A DNA stretch of 64,000 nucleotides from Sphingomonas aurantiaca (GTDB lineage: Bacteria > Pseudomonadota > Alphaproteobacteria > Sphingomonadales > Sphingomonadaceae), in contig NZ_QAOG01000001.1 of NCBI RefSeq assembly GCF_003050705.1, positions 353,007 through 417,006 on the forward strand, read 5' to 3'. Positions 26,850-35,610 of the stretch are shown here, piece by piece. The position numbers and the translations under genes were made by a program. The notes beneath the pieces were generated by a model that saw nothing but the letters and a program-made list of their open reading frames with translations, ran no database searches and was not told the origin of the DNA. Numbering within the stretch: the first letter of the stretch is position 1; each line of letters opens with the position of its first letter.

Positions 26850-28010
26850 CTATTCGTCGATCCCGAAGTTCAGCCCGCGCGACAGGCTGGGGTCGACCAC
26901 CGCGACGGCGAAATAGGCGGCGAACTGCTTGATCCGCTGCATCCACCCGGTGTTCGCGCGGTAGAGTGCGGCAGTCACCTCGGTCGACTTGGCGATCTCG
27001 CCGTCGACATAGCGGCGGACATGCGCGGCGAACGCGGCATCCTCGATCCGCAGCATCAGCTCCATGTTGATGAACAGGCTGCGCATGTCGAAATTGGCCG
27101 AGCCGATATGGACCGCGTCGTCGATGACGTAGAGCTTCGTGTGGAGCTTGGTCGGCTGATATTCGAACAGGCGTACGCCCTTGCGCAGCAGCCCTGCATA
27201 GGTGAACCGCGCGGCGGCGATCGTCGCGTTGTTGTCCGATTTGCTCGCGGTGACGATGCGGACCTCGGCCTGTCGCCGGCCGGCCTTGTCGAGGCGCCGC
27301 AGCAAGGTGGGGCTCGGCGTGAAATAGCCCGCGATCACGTCAATCCGCCGGCCGCGCCGCATGTCGTCGCGCACCGCGCGCGCCCAGGGGGACAGCTTGC
27401 GGGTCGGTCCGCCGATCAGCCAGCGTGTCGCGCCGCGCGTCTCGCTCCAGTGCGACAGCGCGGCGTTCAGTTTGCGCAGCTTGCCCTTGGGTTCGTGGAT
27501 CCAGTCCTTCAGCGCATCGAAATAGCCGGCGAGCCGCCCCGCCGCCGGCCCTTCGACGAGCAGCCCGAGATCGCGCCAGGCCTGGTCGGCGGCGGTCCCG
27601 AAATAATCGTCCTCGATATTGAAGCCGCCGATGATGATCCGGGCTTCGTCGGCGAGCGCGAGCTTCTGGTGGTTGCGCAGCAAGTAGCGGCGGCCGAACC
27701 GCGCGGAGAAGCGGCATACCGAAATGCCGGCGGCCTCGAGCGGTTCGAAAAAGGCATGTGGCGCGTCGTCGCTGCCGAAGCCGTCGACGATCAGCGCGAC
27801 CGCGACGCCGCGGCTTGCGGCGGCGATCAGCGCGGCGTTGACGCGTTGGCCGGACTCGTCGTCGGCATAGATATAGTAGAGCACGCGCAGCGACCGCTCG
27901 GCGCCGTCGATCAGGGCCAGCACCGCGTCGAGCCGCCGGGGGCCGGTGTCGAGCAGGGTCATCTGGTTGCCGTCGACGGCAAAGGTCGGCTGGTCTGCGG
28001 GATCGTCCAT
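26850..28010 (-). CDS. Phospholipase D-like / cardiolipin synthase-like protein
   Basis: A 386-residue protein with two HKD catalytic motifs: HQKLALADEARIIIGGFNIEDDYFG and HTKLYVIDDAVHIGSANFDMRSLF. This is the layout of cardiolipin synthases and related PLD enzymes that transfer phosphatidyl groups. ATG 28010 (MDDPADQPTFAV) is chosen; further upstream the frame gives a basic leader unlike the family. No membrane anchors like those of ClsA are visible, so a ClsB/YbhO-like or cytoplasmic PLD is likely. Its neighbour on the other side is a phospholipid methyltransferase, which fits membrane lipid work. Confidence 0.85.
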   Translation of the reverse strand: MDDPADQPTFAVDGNQMTLLDTGPRRLDAVLALIDGAERSLRVLYYIYADDESGQRVNAALIAAASRGVAVALIVDGFGSDDAPHAFFEPLEAAGISVCRFSARFGRRYLLRNHQKLALADEARIIIGGFNIEDDYFGTAADQAWRDLGLLVEGPAAGRLAGYFDALKDWIHEPKGKLRKLNAALSHWSETRGATRWLIGGPTRKLSPWARAVRDDMRRGRRIDVIAGYFTPSPTLLRRLDKAGRRQAEVRIVTASKSDNNATIAAARFTYAGLLRKGVRLFEYQPTKLHTKLYVIDDAVHIGSANFDMRSLFINMELMLRIEDAAFAAHVRRYVDGEIAKSTEVTAALYRANTGWMQRIKQFAAYFAVAVVDPSLSRGLNFGIDE

Positions 28011-28129
28011 GACGGCTGTGATGACCACGCGGGGGCGGCGGTGGCAACCCGCGGCGGATTTCTTGACTTTGCAGGCCATCGCCCGTAGGCGACGCATTCT
28101 CATTCTATCGTTGTTACGAAGGAAGCCGC

Positions 28130-28474
28130 ATGGCGCGCGTTACCGTCGAGGATTGTGTCGACAAGATCCCCAACCGGTTCGACCTGGTGTTGTTCGCGGC
28201 CCAGCGTGCGCGCCAGATCTCGGGCGGCGCCGAACTGACGCTCGACCGCGACCGCGATAAGAACCCGGTCGTCGCGCTGCGCGAGATCGCCGACGAGAAC
28301 GTCAAGCCGGCGCATCTCAAGGAACAGGTCATCCAGGGCCTGCAGAAGGTTCGCGTCGACGACGACGACGAGGTCGATGCCGTCGGCAGCCTGGCCGCGT
28401 CGGCCGAGGCGCTTCGCCTGACCGCCGCTGCACCGCCGCGGAACCAGAATCTGGGTGCGGATTACGAGGGTTGA
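28130..28474 (+). CDS. rpoZ: RNA polymerase omega subunit
   Basis: A 114-residue omega subunit. The conserved N-terminal fold is obvious: [52 protein letters not shown]. It binds the beta-prime C-terminus and helps assemble core RNA polymerase. The C-terminal tail is the acidic type found in alphaproteobacteria. A strong terminator lies 64 bp after the stop. Confidence 0.97.
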   Translation: MARVTVEDCVDKIPNRFDLVLFAAQRARQISGGAELTLDRDRDKNPVVALREIADENVKPAHLKEQVIQGLQKVRVDDDDEVDAVGSLAASAEALRLTAAAPPRNQNLGADYEG

Positions 28475-28537
28475 GGCAGCGGGATTAGCGAAAGCTAATC
28501 CGCGGCTCGGCCGAAACCCCGGCGTGCGAAATAGAGA

Positions 28538-28570
28538 AAAGCCCGTGGACCCAGGTCCGCGGGCTTTTTC
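28538..28570 (+). terminator. Intrinsic terminator of rpoZ
   Basis: Fourteen-base-pair stem (AAAGCCCG then TGGACC against GGTCCG then CGGGCTTT, one mismatch) with a 2-4-base loop and a following T-run. Strong and unambiguous. Confidence 0.9.
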
Positions 28571-28652
28571 TTTGAGTGGTTTCCGTAGAGGGACGCACCG
28601 TTCACCTTGGAAAGGGGAGGGCAGGCGGTACGCGAGTCCCGGCTCCCTTGTT

Positions 28653-28700
28653 CTCCCGCGAAGGCGGGAGCCCAGGCTGGGTCCCCGCCTTCGCGGGGAC
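28653..28700. repeat. Pair of REP-like hairpins
   Basis: CTCCCGCGAAGGCGGGAG at 28653-28670 and GTCCCCGCCTTCGCGGGGAC at 28681-28700, in opposite orientation, 10 bp apart. Same architecture as families A and B. It fills the gap between rpoZ and rlmE together with GC-rich sequence at 28742-28810. Confidence 0.8.
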
Positions 28701-28812
28701 ACAGGCTTTTGTGACGAGGCGCTGCGGTTGGTATCACCCTGAGGCAGAGCGCCGCGGCGAAGCCGCGTCGTCAGTCGTCGCTGCGCGACGCTGGCCGGGG
28801 TCGGTCCGCGAC

Positions 28813-28835
28813 GCGGATCAGCGGGGCTGATCCGC
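28813..28835. repeat. Hairpin overlapping the rlmE stop codon
   Basis: GCGGATCAGC (28813-28822), GGG loop, GCTGATCCGC (28826-28835). The rlmE stop codon (28818-28820 on the complement) is inside the left arm and the last few rlmE codons are in the right arm. It has no T-run. Confidence 0.75.
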
Positions 28836-29498
28836 TGACCGCCCCTTAAACCCCTGCGCCACCACGAACCACTCGACCGAGCCCTTACGGCTCGCCGGCG
28901 GCTTGGCGTGCTTCACGGTCTTGAAGTTCCGCTTCATCTCCGCGACCAGCTCGGAGTCCGCACCGCCCGCGAACACCTTCGACACGAATGTGCCGCCGGG
29001 CTCGAGCACTTCGCACGCAAAGTGCAGCGCGGTTTCGACCAGCGCCATCGTCCGGAGCGCATCGGTCTGCGGATGGCCGACGGTGTTCGCGGCCATGTCC
29101 GACAGCACCAGGTCGGGCGCGCCGCCCAGCGCTTCGATCAGCTTGCCGGGCGCTGCATCGTCGAGGAAGTCCATCTCGAAGATCGTCACGCCGTCGATCG
29201 GATCGACCGGGAGCAGATCGATCCCGACCACCGCCGCCTTGGGGATCCGCCGGCGGATGACCTGCGCCCAGCCGCCCGGCGCGATCCCCAGATCGACCAC
29301 GCGCTTGCATCCGCGGATCAATTCGAACCGCTCGTCGAGCTCGATCAGCTTGTACGCCGCGCGGCTGCGATAGCCGTCGGCCTTGGCGCGCTTCACATAG
29401 GGATCGTTCAACTGGCGTTCGAGCCAGCGGGTCGACTGCGCGGTGCGCTTGCGTGCGGTGAGGACGCGGACATGCCCGCCAGAGCCACCCCGGCTCAT
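28818..29498 (-). CDS. rlmE: 23S rRNA 2'-O-methyltransferase RlmE (FtsJ/RrmJ)
   Basis: A 226-residue methyltransferase that modifies U2552 of 23S rRNA. SAM motif VVDLGIAPGGWAQVI (K-D-K-E tetrad candidates: the Lys in RAAYKL, Asp in LSDMAAN, Lys in FVSKVF and Glu in SVEWFV) and the N-terminal SRAAYKLIELDERF are all present. ATG 29498 (MSRGGSGG) is chosen because it overlaps the Ppx/GppA stop by 4 bp (ATGA); the frame upstream of it is only the shadow of that gene. The C-terminal few codons lie in a hairpin. Confidence 0.95.
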   Translation of the reverse strand: MSRGGSGGHVRVLTARKRTAQSTRWLERQLNDPYVKRAKADGYRSRAAYKLIELDERFELIRGCKRVVDLGIAPGGWAQVIRRRIPKAAVVGIDLLPVDPIDGVTIFEMDFLDDAAPGKLIEALGGAPDLVLSDMAANTVGHPQTDALRTMALVETALHFACEVLEPGGTFVSKVFAGGADSELVAEMKRNFKTVKHAKPPASRKGSVEWFVVAQGFKGRSADQPR

Positions 29499-30571
29499 GC
29501 CGCGACGCTCGATGCTTTGCCGGGCTTGCCACCGGGGCGGGGTGCCCCCATCAGCCGGCGCAAGATCCCCTCGCGAATACCGCGGTCGGCGATGCCGAGC
29601 CGTTCGGCGGGCCACAAATCCATGATCGTCTCCAGAATGGCACAGCCCGCGACCACCAGGTCGGCGCGCTCGTTGCCGATGCACGGCAGCTTGGCGCGCT
29701 CCGTGATCGACATATGGGAAAGGTCGGCGCTGATCCGCCGCATTGCCGACGCAGGCACGATCAGCCCGTCGACCACCGAGCGGTCGTAATGGCTGAGCCC
29801 GAGATGCACGCTGCCCAGCGTCGTCACCGTGCCGCTGGTGCCGAGCAGCCGCGGTCGCGCGATATTGCGCGGCAACCGCGCGGCGAACCCGGCAAAGCTG
29901 TCCGCGACGACGGTGCGCATCCGCGCATAGGCGGCGCGGCGACCGGCCTCGCCTTCGCCGCCGCCGGCATGCTCGGTCAGCGACACCACGCCCCAGGGCG
30001 CCGAATGCCAGTCGAGCACGGTCGGGATCGGCGTCGAGGTATCGACCAGCACGAGTTCGGTCGATCCACCGCCGATATCGAACACGAGCGCGGGGTCCTC
30101 GCCGGGCTCGATGAGCGCGTGGCAGCCGAGCACCGCCAATCGCGCCTCTTCCTCGGCGGAAATGATGTCGAGATGGATGCCCGTCTCTGCCAGCGCGCGC
30201 GCGATGAAGGCAGGCCCGTTCGACGCCTGCCGGCACGCCTCGGTCGCGACCGACCGCGCCAGCGTGACGTTGCGGCGCTGCAGCTTGTCCGAACACACGC
30301 GGAGCGCCGCGATCGTGCGTTCGATCGCCGCGTCGCTCAGCTCGCCGGTCGACGCCAGCCCTTCGCCGAGCCGGACGATTCGCGAGAACGCGTCGATCAC
30401 CGCGAAGCCGCCCGCCTGCGGTCGCGCGATCAGCAATCTGCAATTGTTGGTGCCGAGATCGAGCGCGGCAAATGCCTGCGCATCGGCCCACCGCCCACGA
30501 CTGGGTCGGGTCGCCGCCGGACGGGCAGGACTACCCTGCCGGAACGGCATTCGGGCGGAAACATCCCCCAT
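29495..30571 (-). CDS. Ppx/GppA phosphatase family protein
   Basis: A 358-residue exopolyphosphatase/(p)ppGpp phosphatase-family protein of the actin-like ATPase fold. Motifs: phosphate-1 DLGTNNCRLLIA (about residues 38-49), SAEEEARLAVLG, and phosphate-2 VFDIGGGSTELVLVD. It is shorter than E. coli Ppx and has no HD domain, so either a short exopolyphosphatase or GppA-like protein is possible. The gene overlaps rlmE, the common arrangement in alphaproteobacteria. Confidence 0.9.
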   Translation of the reverse strand: MGDVSARMPFRQGSPARPAATRPSRGRWADAQAFAALDLGTNNCRLLIARPQAGGFAVIDAFSRIVRLGEGLASTGELSDAAIERTIAALRVCSDKLQRRNVTLARSVATEACRQASNGPAFIARALAETGIHLDIISAEEEARLAVLGCHALIEPGEDPALVFDIGGGSTELVLVDTSTPIPTVLDWHSAPWGVVSLTEHAGGGEGEAGRRAAYARMRTVVADSFAGFAARLPRNIARPRLLGTSGTVTTLGSVHLGLSHYDRSVVDGLIVPASAMRRISADLSHMSITERAKLPCIGNERADLVVAGCAILETIMDLWPAERLGIADRGIREGILRRLMGAPRPGGKPGKASSVAA

Positions 30572-30735
30572 CGCCGTAAAACTCGCTATCTATGTCTGCC
30601 GCCGCGGGAAAATACCCGCCCGGTGCTTGGACACGAATGTAGCGCAGCGGCGCGATTACGCAAGCGACGTGGCACATCGGCAACATCTTGGCGTTGACAG
30701 CGGCAAACCGCCCGCCTAGAGCCCGCCCTCGCTGA

Positions 30736-30809
30736 TGCCCCGTCGTCTAATGGTAAGACTGCGGTTTCTGATACCGCCTATTGAGGTTCGAATCCTCACG
30801 GGGCATCCA
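30736..30809 (+). tRNA. tRNA-Gln (anticodon CTG)
   Basis: A 74-base cloverleaf: acceptor arms TGCCCCG (30736-30742) and CGGGGCA, D arm with AATGGTA, anticodon stem GCGGT/ACCGC around loop TTCTGAT (anticodon CTG at 30768-30770), T arm GAGG-TTCGAAT-CCTC, and an encoded CCA at 30807-30809. The U1-A72 end pair fits tRNA-Gln. The accessory island starts directly after it. Confidence 0.93.
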
Positions 30810-31225
30810 GCGCTCTATCCTTTGACACCGAAACCGGACCTCTGTGACAAGAGTACGCCTTGGGCGTGCTTCCCCTTGTTGGCTCGAGATCGCCGCGTTT
30901 CTCTGGGATGTGGGGCTGAGATGGCTGGTAAGAGGTAAAGTCGCTGGGATGAAATGCGCGCTTCGCCCCGAGAGAGATTCCTACAAGATCATATGCGGCG
31001 GATTAGGGAGCTGTGCGCCTAAGACCCACTTTCGGCCATTCACCGGCCAATTTACTACACCCAACTCCGGCCGTTTGTTCATGTAGGCACATCTGCGCTG
31101 ACGGCGCCGCGTGGAACGGCGAGAATTGGGACGAAGCCGTCGTTCCCGCCTAACCGCTGAACGCCGGCTCATGCCCAGACCTGCCATTCACAAGCAGGAG
31201 GAACTTCCGAATCACGGCATCGCCG
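30810..31225. other. Gene-free spacer at the left edge of the island
   Basis: About 416 bp with lower GC than the flanks. No convincing gene, terminator or repeat is seen. Short open frames here have neither a ribosome site nor familiar protein character. No integrase gene or copy of the tRNA 3' end was found. Confidence 0.5.
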
Positions 31226-32683
31226 TCAAAAGTCAGGGGTACCGCCTAGCTTGGAGGGGCGCTTTTCCCTCCGATATCTGCGCACATCGAATGTCTCCGT
31301 CTTAATCTTGATCCTCTCGACATGATGGACCTGCAGAGTGTCGATGGCGACCGCCAGCGCTGGTTGGCGATCGTCGTCCGGCTCGGCAAAGGGATCAAGG
31401 TAGCGCGGCGGCCAAAAGGTGCCACCTGGCGCAGGCTTCGGCGGTTCGGGAGGTGGCACCTCTTCCGAGACCCAGTAGTCCGGAGACGGACCGTCTTCGT
31501 CGAAGGAGCCGAGCATCGCTGAGACGGTCGAGCCTTCCGGCAAATCGACGTTCTTGACCCGAGAGGCGCGCCGGAACAGCACCACATTCTGATGATCACC
31601 GCGCTGCTGCACCGAGGGATATAGCAGCCCGTCGATGTTCAGCGCCTCATTTGCCGCCAGATAGTCCGCGATGACCTGGGTGATCAAATACTCAGCTGGT
31701 TCATCGTCGGGCATCACCGGCATCGTCATCCGCGCGCTGAGACTCCCCATGAACTTTGCAAGCTCGAGACGGCCCATATAGTCAGGATCGAAAATGCTGC
31801 CCTCGACATAGACCGACTGGAGCGCGTCGATATCAAGAAGGCGCAGCGGTCTGATCACATCGAACTTGCCGACCAGGGCGCGACTGCCGACGGGTGGCCG
31901 GACCTCGGACAGAGCGGCCTCGTCGCTGGTCGCGCCATAGAATAAGGAGACGCCATGGGCATTCATGCGGCCCCCGAGAGCGATACTGGGAGACGGCGGT
32001 CCGAGGTCTCGATCGGGCCGCTCAAGCGCGGGACCTAGCTTCAAATCGGAATGGAAAACGCGTGCTCGGCTAAAGCGCTCTAGCTGGGTCAGAGGCCCGG
32101 CGTGGCGGATCACCCCGCGTCTGTCGCGTGTGCCATAGCCGTCTATCCCGGTGAAGATGCGATCGAGGAAGGATTTTGCGAGCTTGTTGAAATAGCGTGT
32201 CTCGCCCTTCAGAGACCGCTCTAGATTGCGCCATTCGAGCTGGAACTCGATGTCATTAGGCCTTTTCCGCTCGTAATAGCTGTCCGGATCAAATTCACAC
32301 TCTCCGTCGGCCGCCTGGTAGTCCCAGTCCCCGTGCTCATCCGCGAGAATATCAAGGATTTCCTGCGCGACCGCATCGTCGATCGAGGCAGCTTCCTGTA
32401 TCACTTCTAAAACCGGTTCGCCCTCGCGCTCCCATTCGTAGGAACTCTCGCGGTCGCCAAGCATAGCGGACTGGAATGCATCTGGCTGATTGGAGGTGCG
32501 GAAATAGTGGGTCTCGAAGGCGGTCCCAACCTTCTGAGCCAACTCAGCAACAGGTATGACAAAGCCTTCATGCTCGCAAAAAAAACACACGCGTTCATCG
32601 CCGCACGCGGTGATTTCTGCCTTGAGATAGGCATTGCCCACGCAATCGGCGCACACAACACGCTCCTCGTCATCGTCGATCAT
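31226..32683 (-). CDS. RES-domain protein with N-terminal zinc-ribbon/HEPN-like region
   Basis: A 485-residue protein. The N-terminal 40 residues have two CxxC pairs (CADC and CFFC), suggesting a zinc ribbon; residues about 45-200 are acidic and helical, as in HEPN/RES N-terminal regions. The RES domain is at about 200-370: the Arg of GGRMNAHG, the Glu and Ser of SEVRPPVG and LFYGATSDEAALSE define its active-site set. RES proteins act on NAD+ as toxins in toxin-antitoxin pairs; here no small antitoxin gene is adjacent. The C-terminus is proline-rich. RBS GAGGTGG lies just before ATG 32683. Confidence 0.75.
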   Translation of the reverse strand: MIDDDEERVVCADCVGNAYLKAEITACGDERVCFFCEHEGFVIPVAELAQKVGTAFETHYFRTSNQPDAFQSAMLGDRESSYEWEREGEPVLEVIQEAASIDDAVAQEILDILADEHGDWDYQAADGECEFDPDSYYERKRPNDIEFQLEWRNLERSLKGETRYFNKLAKSFLDRIFTGIDGYGTRDRRGVIRHAGPLTQLERFSRARVFHSDLKLGPALERPDRDLGPPSPSIALGGRMNAHGVSLFYGATSDEAALSEVRPPVGSRALVGKFDVIRPLRLLDIDALQSVYVEGSIFDPDYMGRLELAKFMGSLSARMTMPVMPDDEPAEYLITQVIADYLAANEALNIDGLLYPSVQQRGDHQNVVLFRRASRVKNVDLPEGSTVSAMLGSFDEDGPSPDYWVSEEVPPPEPPKPAPGGTFWPPRYLDPFAEPDDDRQPALAVAIDTLQVHHVERIKIKTETFDVRRYRREKRPSKLGGTPDF

Positions 32684-32852
32684 TGACCACCTCGTTCGGG
32701 TTTTGGAAGATTGAACGCCGTCGCTGGCACCGCTTGCCGCCTATTATCCTAGCGGCCGCAATCTGTCTGCTGCACTGAAGGCGTTCATCAGTCTCGCGCA
32801 TGATCATGCCGGCACTGCTTCCTGAAGTCAGCTTACGTTGAAGGTCCCGCCC

Positions 32853-33728
32853 GTGAGTCTTAACATGCCGGCAAAATGGCGTTTCGGATCGCCGGGCGAA
32901 CTGGATCAACAGGGCGTAAATGCCTTCAACTCGCTCATCCACACTATCGCAGCGCAGGCCGAATCCAGTTGGGAAATCCTCGAGCTTTTCAAGGCGAAGT
33001 TCAATGGCGGCGCCAGCTGGAGCTCCAACGAAAGCTGGGCGATAGGCGATCTCCAGAACGCCATGAGCAACTCCGCCGACAATGCCGCGACCTTCATTGC
33101 GGCATTCTGGGACGGCTGCGAGCAAGTCCATCGCGAACATCCCACTATCGGCCTGCCCGACGTCGACATCATAAACCAGATATTGTTCGACCACGGCGCG
33201 CCCTTTGAAGTGCGGCCGCCCGACCTCGTGCCTCGCAATCCTCAAATCCCGATTCCGGTCCTAACGCCGCAGCGGTCCATTGGCGAGCAGGCCGTAGAAT
33301 TGATCAACGCATCACTTGATCAAGCGGACCGGCTGCTTCTCGAGCAGCGGCCGCGACCGGCGGTCCAAGAGATCCTTTGGCTGCTGGAGACGGTCGCCAC
33401 TGCCTTCCAGGGACTGGATACCGGGACCGGCACCATCGAGGGCAAGTATTTCAACGAAATCGTCCGCAACCTGCGCAATCACCACCGCGGCGGCCCGCTC
33501 GCCGAGGCCTTGGGCTGGATGACCAAGATGCACGGCTTTCTCTCGTCGCCCACCGGCGGCGGGGTGCGCCACGGCACCCAATTGGCCGCCGACGTGTCTC
33601 CCACGCTCAAGGAAGCGCATCTCTACTGCAATCTCACGCGCAGCTATATCAACTACCTGCTCGCCGAGGCAGCGGATGCCATGCCAGTTGCGACCGTAAG
33701 AAAGTCGCCATTCGGCACGTCGGTGTAG
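32853..33728 (+). CDS. Putative HEPN-like abortive-infection protein
   Basis: A 291-residue, mostly helical protein divergent from the RES gene. Start GTG 32853 (MSLNMPAKW) has GAAGG about 8 bp upstream; ATG 32865 and TTG 32838 are alternatives. The C-terminal third carries RNLRNH (R205 to H210), which fits the HEPN RNase motif R-N-x3-H, and then HGFLSSPTGGGVRHGTQLA and a helix like the C-terminal domain of abortive-infection proteins. HEPN proteins are usually RNases in defence or toxin-antitoxin systems. The call is from motif pattern only and needs profile confirmation. Confidence 0.5.
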   Translation: MSLNMPAKWRFGSPGELDQQGVNAFNSLIHTIAAQAESSWEILELFKAKFNGGASWSSNESWAIGDLQNAMSNSADNAATFIAAFWDGCEQVHREHPTIGLPDVDIINQILFDHGAPFEVRPPDLVPRNPQIPIPVLTPQRSIGEQAVELINASLDQADRLLLEQRPRPAVQEILWLLETVATAFQGLDTGTGTIEGKYFNEIVRNLRNHHRGGPLAEALGWMTKMHGFLSSPTGGGVRHGTQLAADVSPTLKEAHLYCNLTRSYINYLLAEAADAMPVATVRKSPFGTSV

Positions 33729-33860
33729 TTAAAAGCGGTCGTCAGTTCTTGCGGCTTGTGAGGGACGAAAGGTAGGACATTCTTGCCGGTCGGTGCCGCG
33801 ACCGGGAACGTCCGGTTACGCTGACACTAGCCACTTATTGATCCGCCTATCCGCTAGTAG

Positions 33861-33881
33861 TGTAGTCGCGTCGCGACTACA
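33861..33881. promoter_or_regulatory. 21-bp palindrome upstream of the TIR-like gene
   Basis: Arms TGTAGTCGCG (33861-33870) and CGCGACTACA (33872-33881) around one central base; symmetrical apart from that base. It ends 11 bp before ATG 33893, so a bound protein would block ribosome or polymerase access. Candidate operator or parS-like site for the ParB/RepB-like proteins of the operon. Confidence 0.65.
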
Positions 33882-33892
33882 TTCGCAGAGCT

Positions 33893-35605
33893 ATGCCACA
33901 ACATATCTTCTTCTCCTGGCAGATCGATCGATTGCCCCTGACCGGTCGCAATCTGATCGAGCGCGCGCTCGGCGACGCGATCTTGGCGATCCAGGCCGAT
34001 GCCGAGATCGATCCGGCGTACCGCGAACTGGCGATCGACCGCGACACCAGTGGCGTGCCCGGTTCGCCGCCACTGGTCGAGACAATCTTCGCCAAGGTCG
34101 ATGTCGCCACCGCCTTCCTGTCCGACCTGACCTATGTCGCCACCCGCGCTGATGGCCGGCTCATGCCCAACCCCAATGTCCTGCTCGAACATGGCTGGGC
34201 CCTGCGCGCGCTCAGCTGGCGGCGGGTCATCTCGGTGATGAACGTCGCTTATGGTTCGCCCGAAAACCATCCGCTGCCGTTCGACCTGCAGCATTTCCGG
34301 CGTCCGATCCTCTACAACTGCCCCGATGATGCCGACGAGGCGGCACGGCGCGCGGCCCGCAATGCTCTGGCAGCAGCGCTTAGAGATGCCCTGCGCGCGA
34401 TCTTGAATGATGAGGTGGCCGTTGCGCCAGCGGCAGCTCCGGCCGAACCGCATCCGCTCGATGTCGAACTGCTGGACAAGGTCCGCGGCCAGTTTCCGGT
34501 CGGGCTGCAACGCTTCTTCCACGATCATAATTTCGGCGAGCCGTTCCGCCGCGACATGCTGAACCCGCTCTATGAAATGAACGAGGACTGGCGCGGCGCC
34601 AGGTTCGAGTTCCATGATGGCGCGCTGCAGGCCGCTTGGGCGGAAGCCCGCGCACGGGCGGAGGCGCTTGGCAATCTCACCGGCAAATATCTCTTCGTGC
34701 TCGACGCGAACATTGCACTCTGCTCGCCCAAAACCGACGAGGACCGTCGCCGTGGCACCCAGCCATCGACCGTCCGCGCGGTGGGCGAAATGAATGAGGC
34801 GGCGACCGCCTTCGCCGCCGCGCTCGACGCTTTTGAGCGCGTCGCTAGAGATCGCGTGCGGGTCGCTGCCGTGGCGGTTGCTGCTCCACCCGCTGCGGCT
34901 GCCGACCCATGGGAAGCGGCGAAAGCGTTGCTCGAACGGCTCGGCAATGACGGCGCGAGTGGGCGCGTGCCCGGCATCGTCAGCAAGCCGAGCGTGACGA
35001 TCAGACTGGTGCCGGCGGTCGTCGCCGAACGCCCGCGTCTTGTGCCGGCGCAGGTCGCCAAGGCGCAGATGCGGTTTGCGCCCGACGTCCACGCGCGCGT
35101 TGTGACCGATGCCGATGGCGATCAATGGTGGAGCGCCGAGGTGCCGCGCGATGTCGGCAAGCCCAATGGCGAGTCGCGCTGGCGCACGCGGCTCGTGCGC
35201 CCGGGCGCGATCGAGTTCGAGGCGACGATCGGATCGCGGATCGATGACGATCCCCATATCATGGTTAATGGCCGCGACCTTGAAGGCCGCATCGTCGCGA
35301 GCATCGAGCAATTGGCGGCATGCCTGACGGAAGTGGGGCTTGGCGGCCCGGCTCTGCTGGCGATCGGCTTTGAAGGCGTCGAGGATGTTGAGCTGACCCG
35401 CGCGCGTGGCGGCGGTCGCCCGATACGGCAGCCTGGCTTTTCGCTCCCCGTCGTCGAACTGGCAGCCCCCCTCGCGCAGCCCGGCAATCAGCTGAACGAG
35501 GTCTTCGACATATTGTGGCAGACGTCGGGTTGGGGCGATGGATCGCCGTCTTTCGGTCGCGAGATCTGGGACGGCTATGCCGGCGACGAAGCCGCAGCGC
35601 GCTGA
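33893..35605 (+). CDS. TIR-like domain protein of the island operon
   Basis: A 570-residue protein. Residues 1-170 carry the set IFFSWQID...GRNLIERAL...AIDRDTSGVPGSPPLVETIFAKVDVATAFLSDLT...NPNVLLEHGWAL...LPFDLQHFRRP. This pattern belongs to a group of TIR-like/nucleoside-hydrolase-like domains found in bacterial defence loci; the likely catalytic Glu is E99 of NVLLEHG. TIR enzymes hydrolyse NAD+. The remaining 400 residues, including EMNEDWRGARFEFHDGALQAAWAEAR, are not recognised. It is the first gene of a three-gene operon; 5 bp separate it from the next start. Confidence 0.55.
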   Translation: MPQHIFFSWQIDRLPLTGRNLIERALGDAILAIQADAEIDPAYRELAIDRDTSGVPGSPPLVETIFAKVDVATAFLSDLTYVATRADGRLMPNPNVLLEHGWALRALSWRRVISVMNVAYGSPENHPLPFDLQHFRRPILYNCPDDADEAARRAARNALAAALRDALRAILNDEVAVAPAAAPAEPHPLDVELLDKVRGQFPVGLQRFFHDHNFGEPFRRDMLNPLYEMNEDWRGARFEFHDGALQAAWAEARARAEALGNLTGKYLFVLDANIALCSPKTDEDRRRGTQPSTVRAVGEMNEAATAFAAALDAFERVARDRVRVAAVAVAAPPAAAADPWEAAKALLERLGNDGASGRVPGIVSKPSVTIRLVPAVVAERPRLVPAQVAKAQMRFAPDVHARVVTDADGDQWWSAEVPRDVGKPNGESRWRTRLVRPGAIEFEATIGSRIDDDPHIMVNGRDLEGRIVASIEQLAACLTEVGLGGPALLAIGFEGVEDVELTRARGGGRPIRQPGFSLPVVELAAPLAQPGNQLNEVFDILWQTSGWGDGSPSFGREIWDGYAGDEAAAR

Positions 35606-35610
35606 GCGAG

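Noticed and set aside
28818..30491. 557-residue continuous frame combining rlmE with the complement frame of Ppx/GppA
   Set aside because: The upstream half is the shadow of the Ppx/GppA gene; true RlmE begins at 29498 where it overlaps that gene's stop.
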